Below are positions 1 through 8,641 of a stretch of DNA of 64,000 nucleotides, piece after piece. The notes below the pieces were generated by a model. It was not told the origin of the DNA. It saw only the letters and a program-made list of their open reading frames with translations, and searched no databases. The stretch's first letter is position 1, and each line of letters starts with the position of its first letter. The position numbers and the translations under genes are program-made. This DNA comes from Temnopleurus reevesii (lineage: Eukaryota > Echinodermata > Echinoidea > Temnopleuroida > Temnopleuridae): assembly GCA_036244855.1 (NCBI GenBank), contig BQKZ01000559.1, positions 97,259-161,258 on the forward strand, in the 5' to 3' direction.

Positions 1-2175
1 GAAAATCAGATGAACAAACTGTGAAATGTTTCGCAAATTTGGACAACCCGTTCAAAAGTTATGAATGTTGAAAGTCACAGAGATGGGGATCTGTGCGATC
101 AGCAAATTCGACGGAATCTGTGACGCCATGTCGGACAACTCCTTATTCACTCTGTATACTACATTTCACATTTCCTCCTTTTTTCGGACAAGTCAACAAA
201 ATGCTAATTTCGGCGACTCAATACGAAACACTTGTGACGGCGATCGCTACTGATATGACGAGGAGCCCGTATGCAGTTGAATCGCGCCATCTTGTGCCGA
301 TTTCCGAAACATGAACTAACTTCGTATTGCATTAACATGAATTTTCACAAAAATAATTTACTAATCTTTAGAAATAGAATTAATTTGAATAGCCATTCCA
401 TTTTGACACTTTTTGCCGATTGTGTGTTATTTACCACAATTCTAACACATGTTAACCAGATAATTGTCAAGGCTAATGTTTTTGTCAGGCTAGATAAAGA
501 TTTTGATAAAACCTAATAAAAACCGTAACACCAGCAACTACAGAGCAACAACAATAGTGTAAATCAAATTTCAATGATCGTAACAAAAATCGTATAGGTG
601 GATTACCATTGATATGATATATAAAACCATATTTCTTTGTTTGACTATGATTTACCCCTCGGGACTTGACGAAATATTTTGAAAACCATGTCTACAAAAA
701 GCGACATGCTCCCGAACTGCCTATTAGAAAATTGCAAGGCCTTATAAATTATGCAAAATTATGCGTATATGATTATGTTACTACATATTTAAAAAACATC
801 TCCTATTGTTAGAGGAACAGTACTCGGGTGTGGTTCTTCTTTCATCCATGAAACTTCATAGAGGTGATTGACGAAAGACAATACAGCGCCACTTAAAACT
901 TATGCCTGAATAAAAGTTTGGTTGCCTTATACAGACGAACCCTCTGAAATTGGCCCAACCTGATATTTCTTTTTTTTTTAATTATTATTCTTTACGATTC
1001 ATTCACATAGAAAAACAAAAAACAAAAGAGCAACCAAACAATTATTCTCTTGGCCCTATGGAAGAGGGTATTATAGATTGGTGAATAGGCACGGAACCAA
1101 AGGAGGGGTGCAACTTCCCCCAAATTCTAGTTGTACTCTATGAACGAACAAATGAAGAATACAAACAAATAATGAAACGCATATCACTATGAAATAAGGA
1201 TGTTTTCGATCATGGCAAGGAGAAAATTCCCACCTCCCTGATTGTAGAAAGTAATAGATAATGCACTGGAAATCAACAAGCATTTTAAGCGTCACTTTAT
1301 ACATTCAAACTTAGTAAGAGCTCATGGGTATGACCTAATTCACCTACAATCTAAAACCAGCATCTCAACTTAGACGTAGCCTTTATTACAGACCTAACTC
1401 ATTTCAATTAGAATTTTTAAAAGATCGCAATATTGTTCAATCAATGTGCAATTATTTGGATAAATAAAACAATATTCATATATCAAACTTTTTGCATATT
1501 GTTTGCTAAATATCGCCGCTCATAAGAGACCCCTAAAAGTAGAGTTTCATTCCAAAGCCGGTGTCGTCCCTAGCATAGATTGAGACGTCTGATAAGATAG
1601 ACTAGTCAGAGCTTTACAGCATTACAGACCATAACAATGGGGCTCTTTCGGGCAAGGGAGGGCGTAGGGACCCCACCACTTTAATTAATTGGTTTCAGGT
1701 TTCAACTGAACTTTAAAAACCCGATACATGATACCCTGCGTGAAAATAATATACGTAATGGCCGGCCTCGTCAGGCCTTCCCTAAATTGAAAATTTTCAC
1801 CTCGCGCGGACGAGAAAATGATATAATATTTGTCGTGATTTTAACTATGGCTGGAAGAACGTGGGATTTCACCCAGGCTAGCACACAACACAGGCACATT
1901 ATACCCATCAGTCATTTTCATTATACACAAACTTAAAATGTACATACTCCAATGAGTAACGAATCATTTTCAAAGCCATCCTTAAATAGACTGCGGCGTA
2001 TTTTCCTCACACGATGGCTGCATAACCCTCCGGAAGCTATGAGAGATATTTCCGACAACTTTTTGGAATTAATTTTGTCAAAAATACTATAAGCCACGAG
2101 TTCAATAACCTGCACGGTGAGAATCATTCAATTTAGATATTTCACTGATGGAATGATGAAATCTTTTTGCTCCGG
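1..2175. other. Non-coding stretch, no gene recognised
   Basis: I see no recognisable coding region, RNA gene or repeat here. Open frames of 60-80 codons exist, but their products are rich in F, I, L, C and Y, as expected from AT-rich random sequence, and none shows a known motif. A poly-T tract lies near 968-979. The right edge is where a segment begins that is repeated after 3715. Confidence 0.6.
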
Positions 2176-3313
2176 GTAGGGGAATTATTGGAATACGTAC
2201 CAACAGTAACGTTGAATCGAACGGTAGATTTTCGCAAAGGAGAGATCGTTTCAGGCTATTGGTCGATTTTTTTTTAGTCTGAAACTGATATCGTCCTTAA
2301 CACGGGAAGAAGAAATATATGGTACTTATTGATGTCATGTACTTTTATAATTGCTCAGAATTAATAATTTCCTTAATATCTATTTACCCCGTAAACTAAA
2401 TAATGACGAATAATTTGGTAGCGATTGGCCATAATGTCTTTGTGACCTGAATTATGTTGGTATACCACTATAATTAATCTATTTCTGTAAAGCTTAAGTC
2501 GAATGCCAATTTAATGCTCCTTCAATGCTATTCAAATCGGAACCGGTTTGTGATTGTTGTGTCCGCAGACTTCAATAAATGGCGTATGGATCTATTGTCC
2601 CAAGGCCCACTTTATTTTACGGAAATAGTTAATATCGTGTTGTATAAGATACGCAAAACAAAGGAAGAAATTTAGAATAGAGTTGGGTCAAAAGCTAACA
2701 AAAATGGCTTTATGTCATCTTTTGCTGACAAATTCTTGTAAGTTAACGGATAGGTCACGTATTTGTGTTCATAGTAGAAATTCACCCACCTTATTGAAAA
2801 ATAATAAAAGACGCTCTCGTCAGCTGGAAGCCAATTAATATGCAAACAAATAACAAATAAAAACAATACATTGATCACGATGAAATATAATAATTCAACG
2901 TCATTGTTGAGTAACATGCTTTTCAGAGCTATAAGTTGAAATTAATAAATGTTGTGTATTTTTTAAAACCGGATCAACTTTATCCCAGCACCAGTAAACC
3001 AGTGCAATCTGGAGTTTAATGGACAATACGTGTTGAGTAAATTTTCGCCTAATCAGAATGGATTAGAGGGAGCCCTTTGAATTTCATTTGCGCTGAGCAT
3101 GCGTTGGCTATAAATGCAAATGTATGGCAAGGCATTTCGATGATTCCAAAGGGACTATCTGATCATTTACTTCAGGTTAACCAGCCAATGCCATGTGATT
3201 TTCTCAAGCGATTAAACAATTCGAGCATTCGATTTGCCAACGCCATTTACGAACCCTTTATATTTTGTCCGAAGTTAAAATACCCGTGATGTCAATTACA
3301 TGTAGTTTCAAAA
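2176..3313 (+). repeat. Duplicated segment, copy 1 (probable haplotype 1)
   Basis: This segment is repeated in direct orientation at 3716-4674, immediately after a single N. The first 100 or so bases match almost base for base; later parts differ by many substitutions and indels. The two copies abut an assembly join, so the simplest reading is two alleles of one locus placed in series. A tandem duplication is the alternative. This copy alone contains a MITE-like insertion at about 2460-2641, and it runs directly into a LINE fragment at its right end. No gene is recognised inside it. Confidence 0.85.
2460..2641 (+). mobile_element. Small TIR element (MITE-like), family shared with 35341-35515
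   Basis: The interior matches the reverse complement of 35341-35515, including an identical run around aaatcggaaccgg and then attgttgtgtccgc. Both copies end in imperfect inverted repeats containing a taatctatttctgtaaa / ttttacggaaatagtta type sequence, which explains why the flank TTTTACGGAAATAG appears in the same orientation at both sites while the core is inverted. The corresponding place in the second haplotype-like copy (near 4005-4055) has unrelated sequence. There is no coding capacity, so it would be a non-autonomous element. Exact ends are uncertain by several bases. Confidence 0.65.
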
Positions 3314-3714
3314 AGTGAAGTACCACATCCGGAACTTAAGCAGAATCAGAAACTATTTTGATGAAAGTTCTGCTCATGCTGCTGTTCGCGCCTTAGTTTT
3401 ATCCCGTCTTGACTACTGTAACAGTTTATTATCAGGTACAACAACAACGAACATTCATCGCCTTCAGCTCCTCCAAAACCAGTCTGCTCGCCTCATCTTC
3501 AAACAACCAAAGAACACGCACACCTCACCTCTATTGAACACTCTCCGCTGGCTTCCCATTGAAAAACGGATTCGCTTCAAAACATCTACCCTTGTTTATA
3601 AGTCATTAAACGGACAATCTCCATCTTATCTCACAAATCTTGTTCATGTTCGTCAGTCTAGCTATAACCTCAGATCTAATAATCGCACTGTTCTAAATAT
3701 CCCAAGGTGTCGAA
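3303..3714 (+). mobile_element. LINE (non-LTR retrotransposon) fragment, C-terminal part of reverse transcriptase
   Basis: The frame from 3315 reads through to 3714, where it is cut by the N. Its product carries signatures typical of the region downstream of the catalytic core in CR1/L2/Jockey-like LINE polymerases: an YHIRNLSRIRNY stretch near the start, then SRLDYCNSLLSG, then LQLLQNQSARLI, then LRWLPIEKRIRFK, then VYKSLNGQSPSYL, and an NLRS region near the end. The usual YADD catalytic motif lies upstream in the family and is absent, so this is a 5'-truncated, non-functional copy. The GTG at 3315 is only where the open frame becomes visible: in-frame coding resemblance starts a few codons earlier, after a stop at 3303-3305. 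The remaining C-terminus would lie past the assembly break. The matching position in the second copy (4664-4674) continues into different DNA, so the insertion is probably polymorphic. Confidence 0.88.
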
Positions 3715-3715
3715 N
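3715..3715. other. Single-N assembly join
   Basis: A lone N separates the LINE fragment from a second copy of the sequence beginning at 2176. A one-base placeholder with the same sequence on both sides is typical of two contigs that overlap on the map but were not merged. Confidence 0.9.
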
Positions 3716-4674
3716 GTAGGGGAATTATTGGAATACGTACCAACAGTAACGTTGAATCGAACGGTAGATTTTCGCAAAGGAGAGATCGTTTCAGGCTATT
3801 GGTCGATTTTTGTTTAAGTCTGAAACTGATATCGTCCTAAACACGGGAAGAAGAAATATATGGTGCTTATTGATGTCATGTACTTTTATAATTGCTCCAA
3901 ATATATAATTCATTTAATATATGTACATACCGTAAACGAAATATTGACAAACAATTTGGTAGCGATTGTTCATTATGTTCTTTGTGACCGTATTGATAAC
4001 AGGGACGTGTGGTTTATTGCGCTATAAAATAAGAAATTGTATCGGTATAAGATAAGCAAAATGAAGGAATAAATTCAGAATAGAGTTGGGTCAAAAGCTA
4101 ACCAAGAAATGGTTTTATGTGATCTTTTGCTGACCCATTTGTGTGCATAGTAGAAATTTGCCGAACGTATAGAAAAATAATAAGAACACTTGGATTATGC
4201 TAAAACATACATACATTGAGCCCAAGGCAAAATAGTTCTATGTCATTGTTGAGTATCATGCTGTCCACAGAGCTATAAGTTGAAATTACCAAATTCTCTG
4301 TATTTTTTTTCAAACCGAAGCAACTTTACCCCAACAACAGTAAGATATTGCAGTCGGTCACTTTAATCTGGAGTTAAATGGACAATACGTTTCCTAGTGT
4401 TGAGTAAATTTTCGTGCAATCATAATGGATTAGAAGGAGCCCTTTGTATTTGATGTGCGCTTAGCATACGTTGGCTATAAATGCAAAAGTGTGGCAAGGC
4501 ATTTCGATGATTCCAAACTGACTATCCGATCATTTACTTAAGGTGTACCAGCCAATTCCATGCGATGTTCTTAAGCGATTAAACGATTTGATCATTCGAT
4601 TTGCCAACTTCATTTACGAATTCTTTAAATTCTGTGCGAAGTTAAAATACTCGTGATGTAAATTAGTTTGAAAA
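3716..4674 (+). repeat. Duplicated segment, copy 2 (probable haplotype 2)
   Basis: Direct repeat of 2176-3313. It begins at gtaggggaattattggaa exactly as copy 1 does. It then shares long blocks, for example around 4425-4500 against 3057-3130, with substitutions and short deletions. It lacks the MITE and the LINE fragment of copy 1. No coding sequence is recognised. Confidence 0.85.
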
Positions 4675-4751
4675 TATCTGGAAATCAACTAGTAAAACCA
4701 TAATATTGCATTCTTGATATTCTCATTTGCCTCATAATCATCACAATTACT

Positions 4752-4780
4752 CGGCTTATCAGCAGTAGATGTATAAGTAG
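4752..4780 (+). repeat. Occurrence 1 of recurring AGTAGATGTA motif
   Basis: Reads CGGCTTATCAGCAGTAGATG followed by TATAAGTAG. It resembles five further sites up to 7440. The flanking DNA 4675-4988 otherwise holds nothing recognisable. Confidence 0.5.
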
Positions 4781-4988
4781 CAGAAATTTGCATTTGCTAG
4801 TAAATGCCTTACATGAATTTGAATTTGATTGCAGTGAATGTTTGTAAGCAGTTTTTATTATGTGTTGAATTATTCTAAGTGATCCTAAAATCGCATATAT
4901 TATGGAGCACAAGTCCGTACGAAAAGTTTTGGTATAGTATTGGCAAGTTTTTCCTAGGGAATAATTATTTCTGTACATTGCGTTTAAT

Positions 4989-5162
4989 AATCAAATATAC
5001 CATGCACTGAGAAGTTCTAGTTGAAAATATGGATTGTGAAGTGACTGGCATAGCACTATTTTCTTCGGGGCTGCGCCCCTCAGAAAATAGTCACTATGCC
5101 GGTCACCGAAGAATCCATAATTTCATATAGTACTTCGGAAAATGTGCATGGTATATTTGATT
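4989..5162. mobile_element. Foldback/MITE element of about 174 bp
   Basis: The ends are perfect 19-bp inverted repeats: AATCAAATATACCATGCAC at 4989-5007 and its reverse complement at 5144-5162. Inside is a second strong stem, with GACTGGCATAG and CTATTTTCT on the left matching AGAAAATAG and CTATGCCGGTC on the right. The centre is a short GC-rich loop around ggggctgcgcccc, itself palindromic. Almost the whole element can therefore fold into one hairpin. It has no open reading frame and is a non-autonomous element. It sits 44 bp beyond the end of the short minus-strand frame at 5207-5308. Confidence 0.8.
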
Positions 5163-5206
5163 TATATCCTACACAAGTAAAACAAAATAGTAATCAAATT
5201 TATGTC

Positions 5207-5308
5207 CTACTTGTAATCTGTCGATGAAATTAATTCCTCCAAATCATCATCATCTACGAGATTAAATCTCGGTTCATTGTCGTTGGTTTCTCCACTGGGT
5301 GCCGCCAT
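5207..5308 (-). CDS. Putative first exon or fragment, 33 codons, resembling the N-terminus of KIAA1958/ZMYM/Crypton-like proteins
   Basis: On the minus strand, an ATG at 5308 in a good context (acaATGG) opens a frame beginning MAAPSGETND and continuing with PRFNLVDDDDLEELISS, then TDYK, before a TAG at 5207-5209. The composition (acidic, charged, no AT-rich bias residues) is unlike the chance frames around it. A hydrophobic residue followed by an acidic run, D-L-x-x-L and then a D near the end resembles the N-terminal segment of a large invertebrate family of Crypton-related proteins (KIAA1958/ZMYM-like), in which an NTKK-type motif normally follows. That motif is missing here. Either the exon ends at 5211 with a GTAGGA donor, or the copy is broken. 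No continuation was found on the minus strand as far as 3716. The family assignment comes from memory of the motif, so it is tentative. It could also be an orphan exon or pseudogene fragment. Confidence 0.45.
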   Translation of the reverse strand: MAAPSGETNDNEPRFNLVDDDDLEELISSTDYK

Positions 5309-5493
5309 TGTTGTTTATGTTTCGACGACCTTTGATCTCGATATCGCGGTATCGATAGCTGAATATCCAGTTATCGTAAAAGATGACGTCGGAATATTGA
5401 CATATCGAAAACTCTTCCGAGGATGACGTCACGTCATATCCAATTTATTTCATGGTGATAATATGTTAATCACATGACTGCTCCTTGACCAAT
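5309..5493 (-). promoter_or_regulatory. Candidate promoter upstream of the 5308 start
   Basis: Going upstream from the ATG on the minus strand there is a TATCGATA palindrome at 5350-5357, which matches the DRE/DREF-type promoter motif. A TGACGTC lies at 5384-5390, and a full palindromic TGACGTCA at 5424-5431 is followed by a further CGTCA half site, both CRE/ATF-like. A CCAAT box lies at 5489-5493 on the plus strand. Such motifs are typical of TATA-less animal promoters and all lie within about 190 bp of the start codon. The transcription start is not determinable from sequence alone. Confidence 0.4.
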
Positions 5494-5523
5494 CACAATG
5501 GATACAATCTTATAAGTAGGATA

Positions 5524-5640
5524 TGATAAATAATAATAATAATGTTATTTGCATAGCGCCTAATCCACTCTGTGGAGTGCGTTTAATCGACTGATTGGTG
5601 AACTGACAATTAAAGAAAAATGAATAAGAATAAAAAAGGA
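5524..5640 (-). mobile_element. Retroposon (SINE/LINE) 3' end with ATT tail
   Basis: Read on the minus strand, the sequence contains cactccacagagtggattag, then GCGCTATGCAAATAAC and then (ATT)n. This GCGCTA...AAAT plus ATT-repeat ending is also seen at 23845-23882 and at the tail of the SINE at 41513-41837, so it is a shared 3' end. The upstream boundary is not visible. Confidence 0.5.
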
Positions 5641-6155
5641 AAATGAAGGAACAGAAGTGTTTACATTCTTGGTTTGGTTTGAATAGAACATGTATTTCCT
5701 TTTCAAAAAACATAATCATCATAAGCAAAGATAATATAAGAAAGTAAAAAAAAAAATAAGGGGGAGAACACGCTAAAAGCAAAGATGAAGTTGGGATTGC
5801 CTTAGCAAGAACAAACAGGAAACAAAATATATCTTTTCATAAACAAAACGGGTTAACGAGAACCAGTATTTGAAAATGATCATCTAAATAAATGATAAGC
5901 TGATAAGAGGTGAGAGAGAAGAAGAGAGAAGATTTGAAGAGAAAGAAGCAGACACAAAGGAAACATATTATTGTCTACAAGACGCAAAGGGGAGTTGTGA
6001 TAGCTCATCAAATGAAATGGGCATTGTCATAATGGAACCTTGCATCTAAAACGCCTCTCTAAACACCCTCCCCTCCTCGAAACAACAACAACGGACCTGA
6101 TATTATTTGCATCGGAAACGGGGAGACAAGTACACTACACAAGTACATGCGGTAT
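5641..6155. other. Purine-rich non-coding stretch
   Basis: Long A/G-rich runs (for example 5898-5990) dominate. From about 6060 the sequence resembles the stretch near 6785, including a CTGATATTATTTGC / CTGATATCATTCG correspondence. No gene is recognised. Confidence 0.5.
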
Positions 6156-7440
6156 CTGCTTATCTAGATGTAGAAGTAGTAGGGGAAATCTATAAATTAG
6201 CATGACATGCAACATTTCATTTCTTCTCAATTCCTTTTCTAATTCAAACAAACTGCCCATCTTTTCCATCAGATTAATTTAGACTAGAACTACAGACACA
6301 CGCTCAGCTTATCCGTGATAGATGTAGAAGTAGTTTTAAAGTTTGCCATGCATACTGTATTTGCTATTCAATACTTCTATTGAATTTAATTTATGTCTTT
6401 AGGTCACATGATAATTACTGGTCACTTGGCTTTGAAAATATCATAAATTAAAAAAAAAAAAACATATCTCAGATAACTCGTCAATAAACACACCAATCAC
6501 AAAGTTAATATTTTTAAATTTTGTACTATTTTATAATTGTCATATGTGTATTTTGGTTGGCAAAATTCATTTCCATTCAATTTAACTGAATACTTGTTCC
6601 GGTGGGGTGGGGTATCTGGCTATAGAGTGGTAGTTGGATACAATGCACATTGAAAAAATAGAAATGAGAAAGACACAACATAAATAAAACAAAACATCTA
6701 CATTGCAATATATAAGGGGAAATGAGTTGCTGCTCGATATAAATAAAGGTTCACTGGCAAACAATCAAAACGGAAATTTTCATCCCCGTCCCTAATGCCA
6801 CTGCAAACACTCCTCATCTAAAACGGGTCTGATATCATTCGTATTAGATATCAACAAGAAATAGACTGTCCAACGGCATATGCATAAACTCTGCTCATCT
6901 AAGGTAGATGTAGAAGTACCAAACAGAAAATATAAACATTTCTAAATAACTAAAGTTCTTTTTTTTTCTATGTTTGCCCTTAATCCAGACAAATGTACCG
7001 TTAACATTAGTGCCGTTTCTAGCTGGTTTAATGATTATCGCTCGGCTCATCAGAGGTAGATGTTGAATGAGTAGCTTGAATGAGCTTCCAATGATGATGG
7101 CATATAGTAAGGTACGATATAACATTTCACATGGGGTTTTAGTGCAAAGGCAGTGTATTGAGCCCATCACAGGATCACATACAATATGATCGGTCTGATG
7201 GCATTTGACAAAAATATTCAAAAACATGAAACTTTGAAACTGTTCTTTTTGCTTTATTTGCTTTTTTAATGTAATTGCTTTCAGAGGCGTGCGTCCAACA
7301 AGCAGATGTTTTTTTTTTTTTGCATGCTACTTCATTTTCTTTATCGTATTAATACAAAAGTCTGTCCTTCAGTGGTGTGGTTTTAACTGCGCATCGATGA
7401 CTTCATATCTAGTCCATCAGCAGTAGATGTGAACGTAGTG
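6156..7440 (+). repeat. Five further occurrences of the AGTAGATGTAGAAGTA motif in an eroded repeat block
   Basis: Copies lie at 6156-6180, 6303-6334, 6891-6919, 7041-7074 and 7411-7440. Each has a (G)CT(Y)ATC element, then GTAGATGT, then AAGTAG or a close variant. Spacings of 147 and 150 bp, and of 735 and 738 bp between pair members (6156 to 6891; 6303 to 7041), suggest an old tandem duplication of about 735 bp. The text between motifs has diverged strongly but keeps some correspondences (6060-6190 against 6785-6930). No coding role is visible. Confidence 0.5.
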
Positions 7441-8140
7441 TATTGGGTGAACCGTTTACATGAAAGTCTTAAACCAGTTCTATTTTTATTGATGACAAAC
7501 TGTTTCATCATATTATAATCATTATCAGAATAATAGTGCCTTAGTTTGGTAATGTCAAAGTTTTTTGGTAGTATTTTTTTCTCGTTAGCATCTCGATTTA
7601 AGTTCTATGTAACGGATGTTAAATCTGATCTTTACCAGTCTTCTAACCTAAAAGATCAATTGAGCAGAAGAGTTAGGGCATCACCGGGTATGGATATTCC
7701 CAGTTAGAATAGATCTCCGACATGAAATGAAGCTCAGGACCAGAGTTACAATCTGCTTTCGGTATGGTCCCTTAACAAGAATAGTACGTCCACCTTATTA
7801 CGGCGACCCTTAGATAAAATTAGCATTCTCTTATTGTGATTTGACGGTGCACGAAGCTAAGTACATGGAACTAAAGAGTAACTCGACCCCTTCTTACACT
7901 TTTATCCCCCGTTGCTTTCCTATGCCAAAAATCGTGGATACAACGCGAAAGGATCCATCTGATTAACATTGTGCCAACAGAGAACAAATACAGCAATTGG
8001 AATGACGTTCGATATTTTTTTGTTTAAATGGGGCGAGTAAATACGTGCGAACGTGACATCGGGAGAGAAGATTTGAAGTAAAGATAGAAATGCATGCTCA
8101 CCAGGTGTTTGATAAAGGTATTTTCTTGCAAGGTTGGAAT
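7441..8140. other. Non-coding stretch, nothing recognised
   Basis: No open frame with protein-like composition, repeat or RNA gene could be supported. A poly-T tract lies just to the left at 7310-7321. Confidence 0.5.
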
Positions 8141-8641
8141 GTGTTGTGTCCTCTCCCCGTCACAGCAAGGCGCGGCTCTCTAATTAGCCCAGGTCGCGCA
8201 GTGTGACATGAGCGCATGCGCGTCAGGTGAATTAGGCTTGAGATGCGGCTATCACTTTACACTGGCCATCTGGGTACATGGGCAGTGTGCAACCTGATAG
8301 GGGTATCGTGTGTCGACTGGCACACCGCTTCACTGTCATTCGATCCGCCAAATGAAACGGGATCGCATTGTGGAGGCGTTGTCAAATCGACAAAACCGCT
8401 AATGATCTATGAAATCATATCCCACGGCGAGAGAACGACTAGGATACGGCCGGTTTGGCACAAAAATCCGCATGGACCCCCGCCAATGTCGAAAAAAATC
8501 CCATGTTGCCTCGACGGCTGTCCATCTTACAAGGTATTGAGCACTCATCCTTCCCCAAGCTCTTTCCTCTCTTTCTTTCTCTATTGCCTCTCTAATTCTT
8601 CCTTAACACACCTACCCTCCTTCCCTCATTCATATCCGTGA
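8141..8641 (+). other. GC-richer island with a 132-codon open frame; candidate exon or cis-regulatory module
   Basis: Base composition rises sharply against the neighbourhood, with several CpGs (gcgcatgcgcg near 8213-8223) and a TAATTAG homeodomain-type site at 8180-8186. The frame from 8243 has a balanced composition for its first 97 codons (C, H, G, P and K present). After a possible GTATTG donor at 8533 it becomes a serine/leucine-rich translation of a CT-rich tract, which would fit an exon running into an intron. I recognise no domain, so regulatory DNA is equally possible. Confidence 0.25.
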
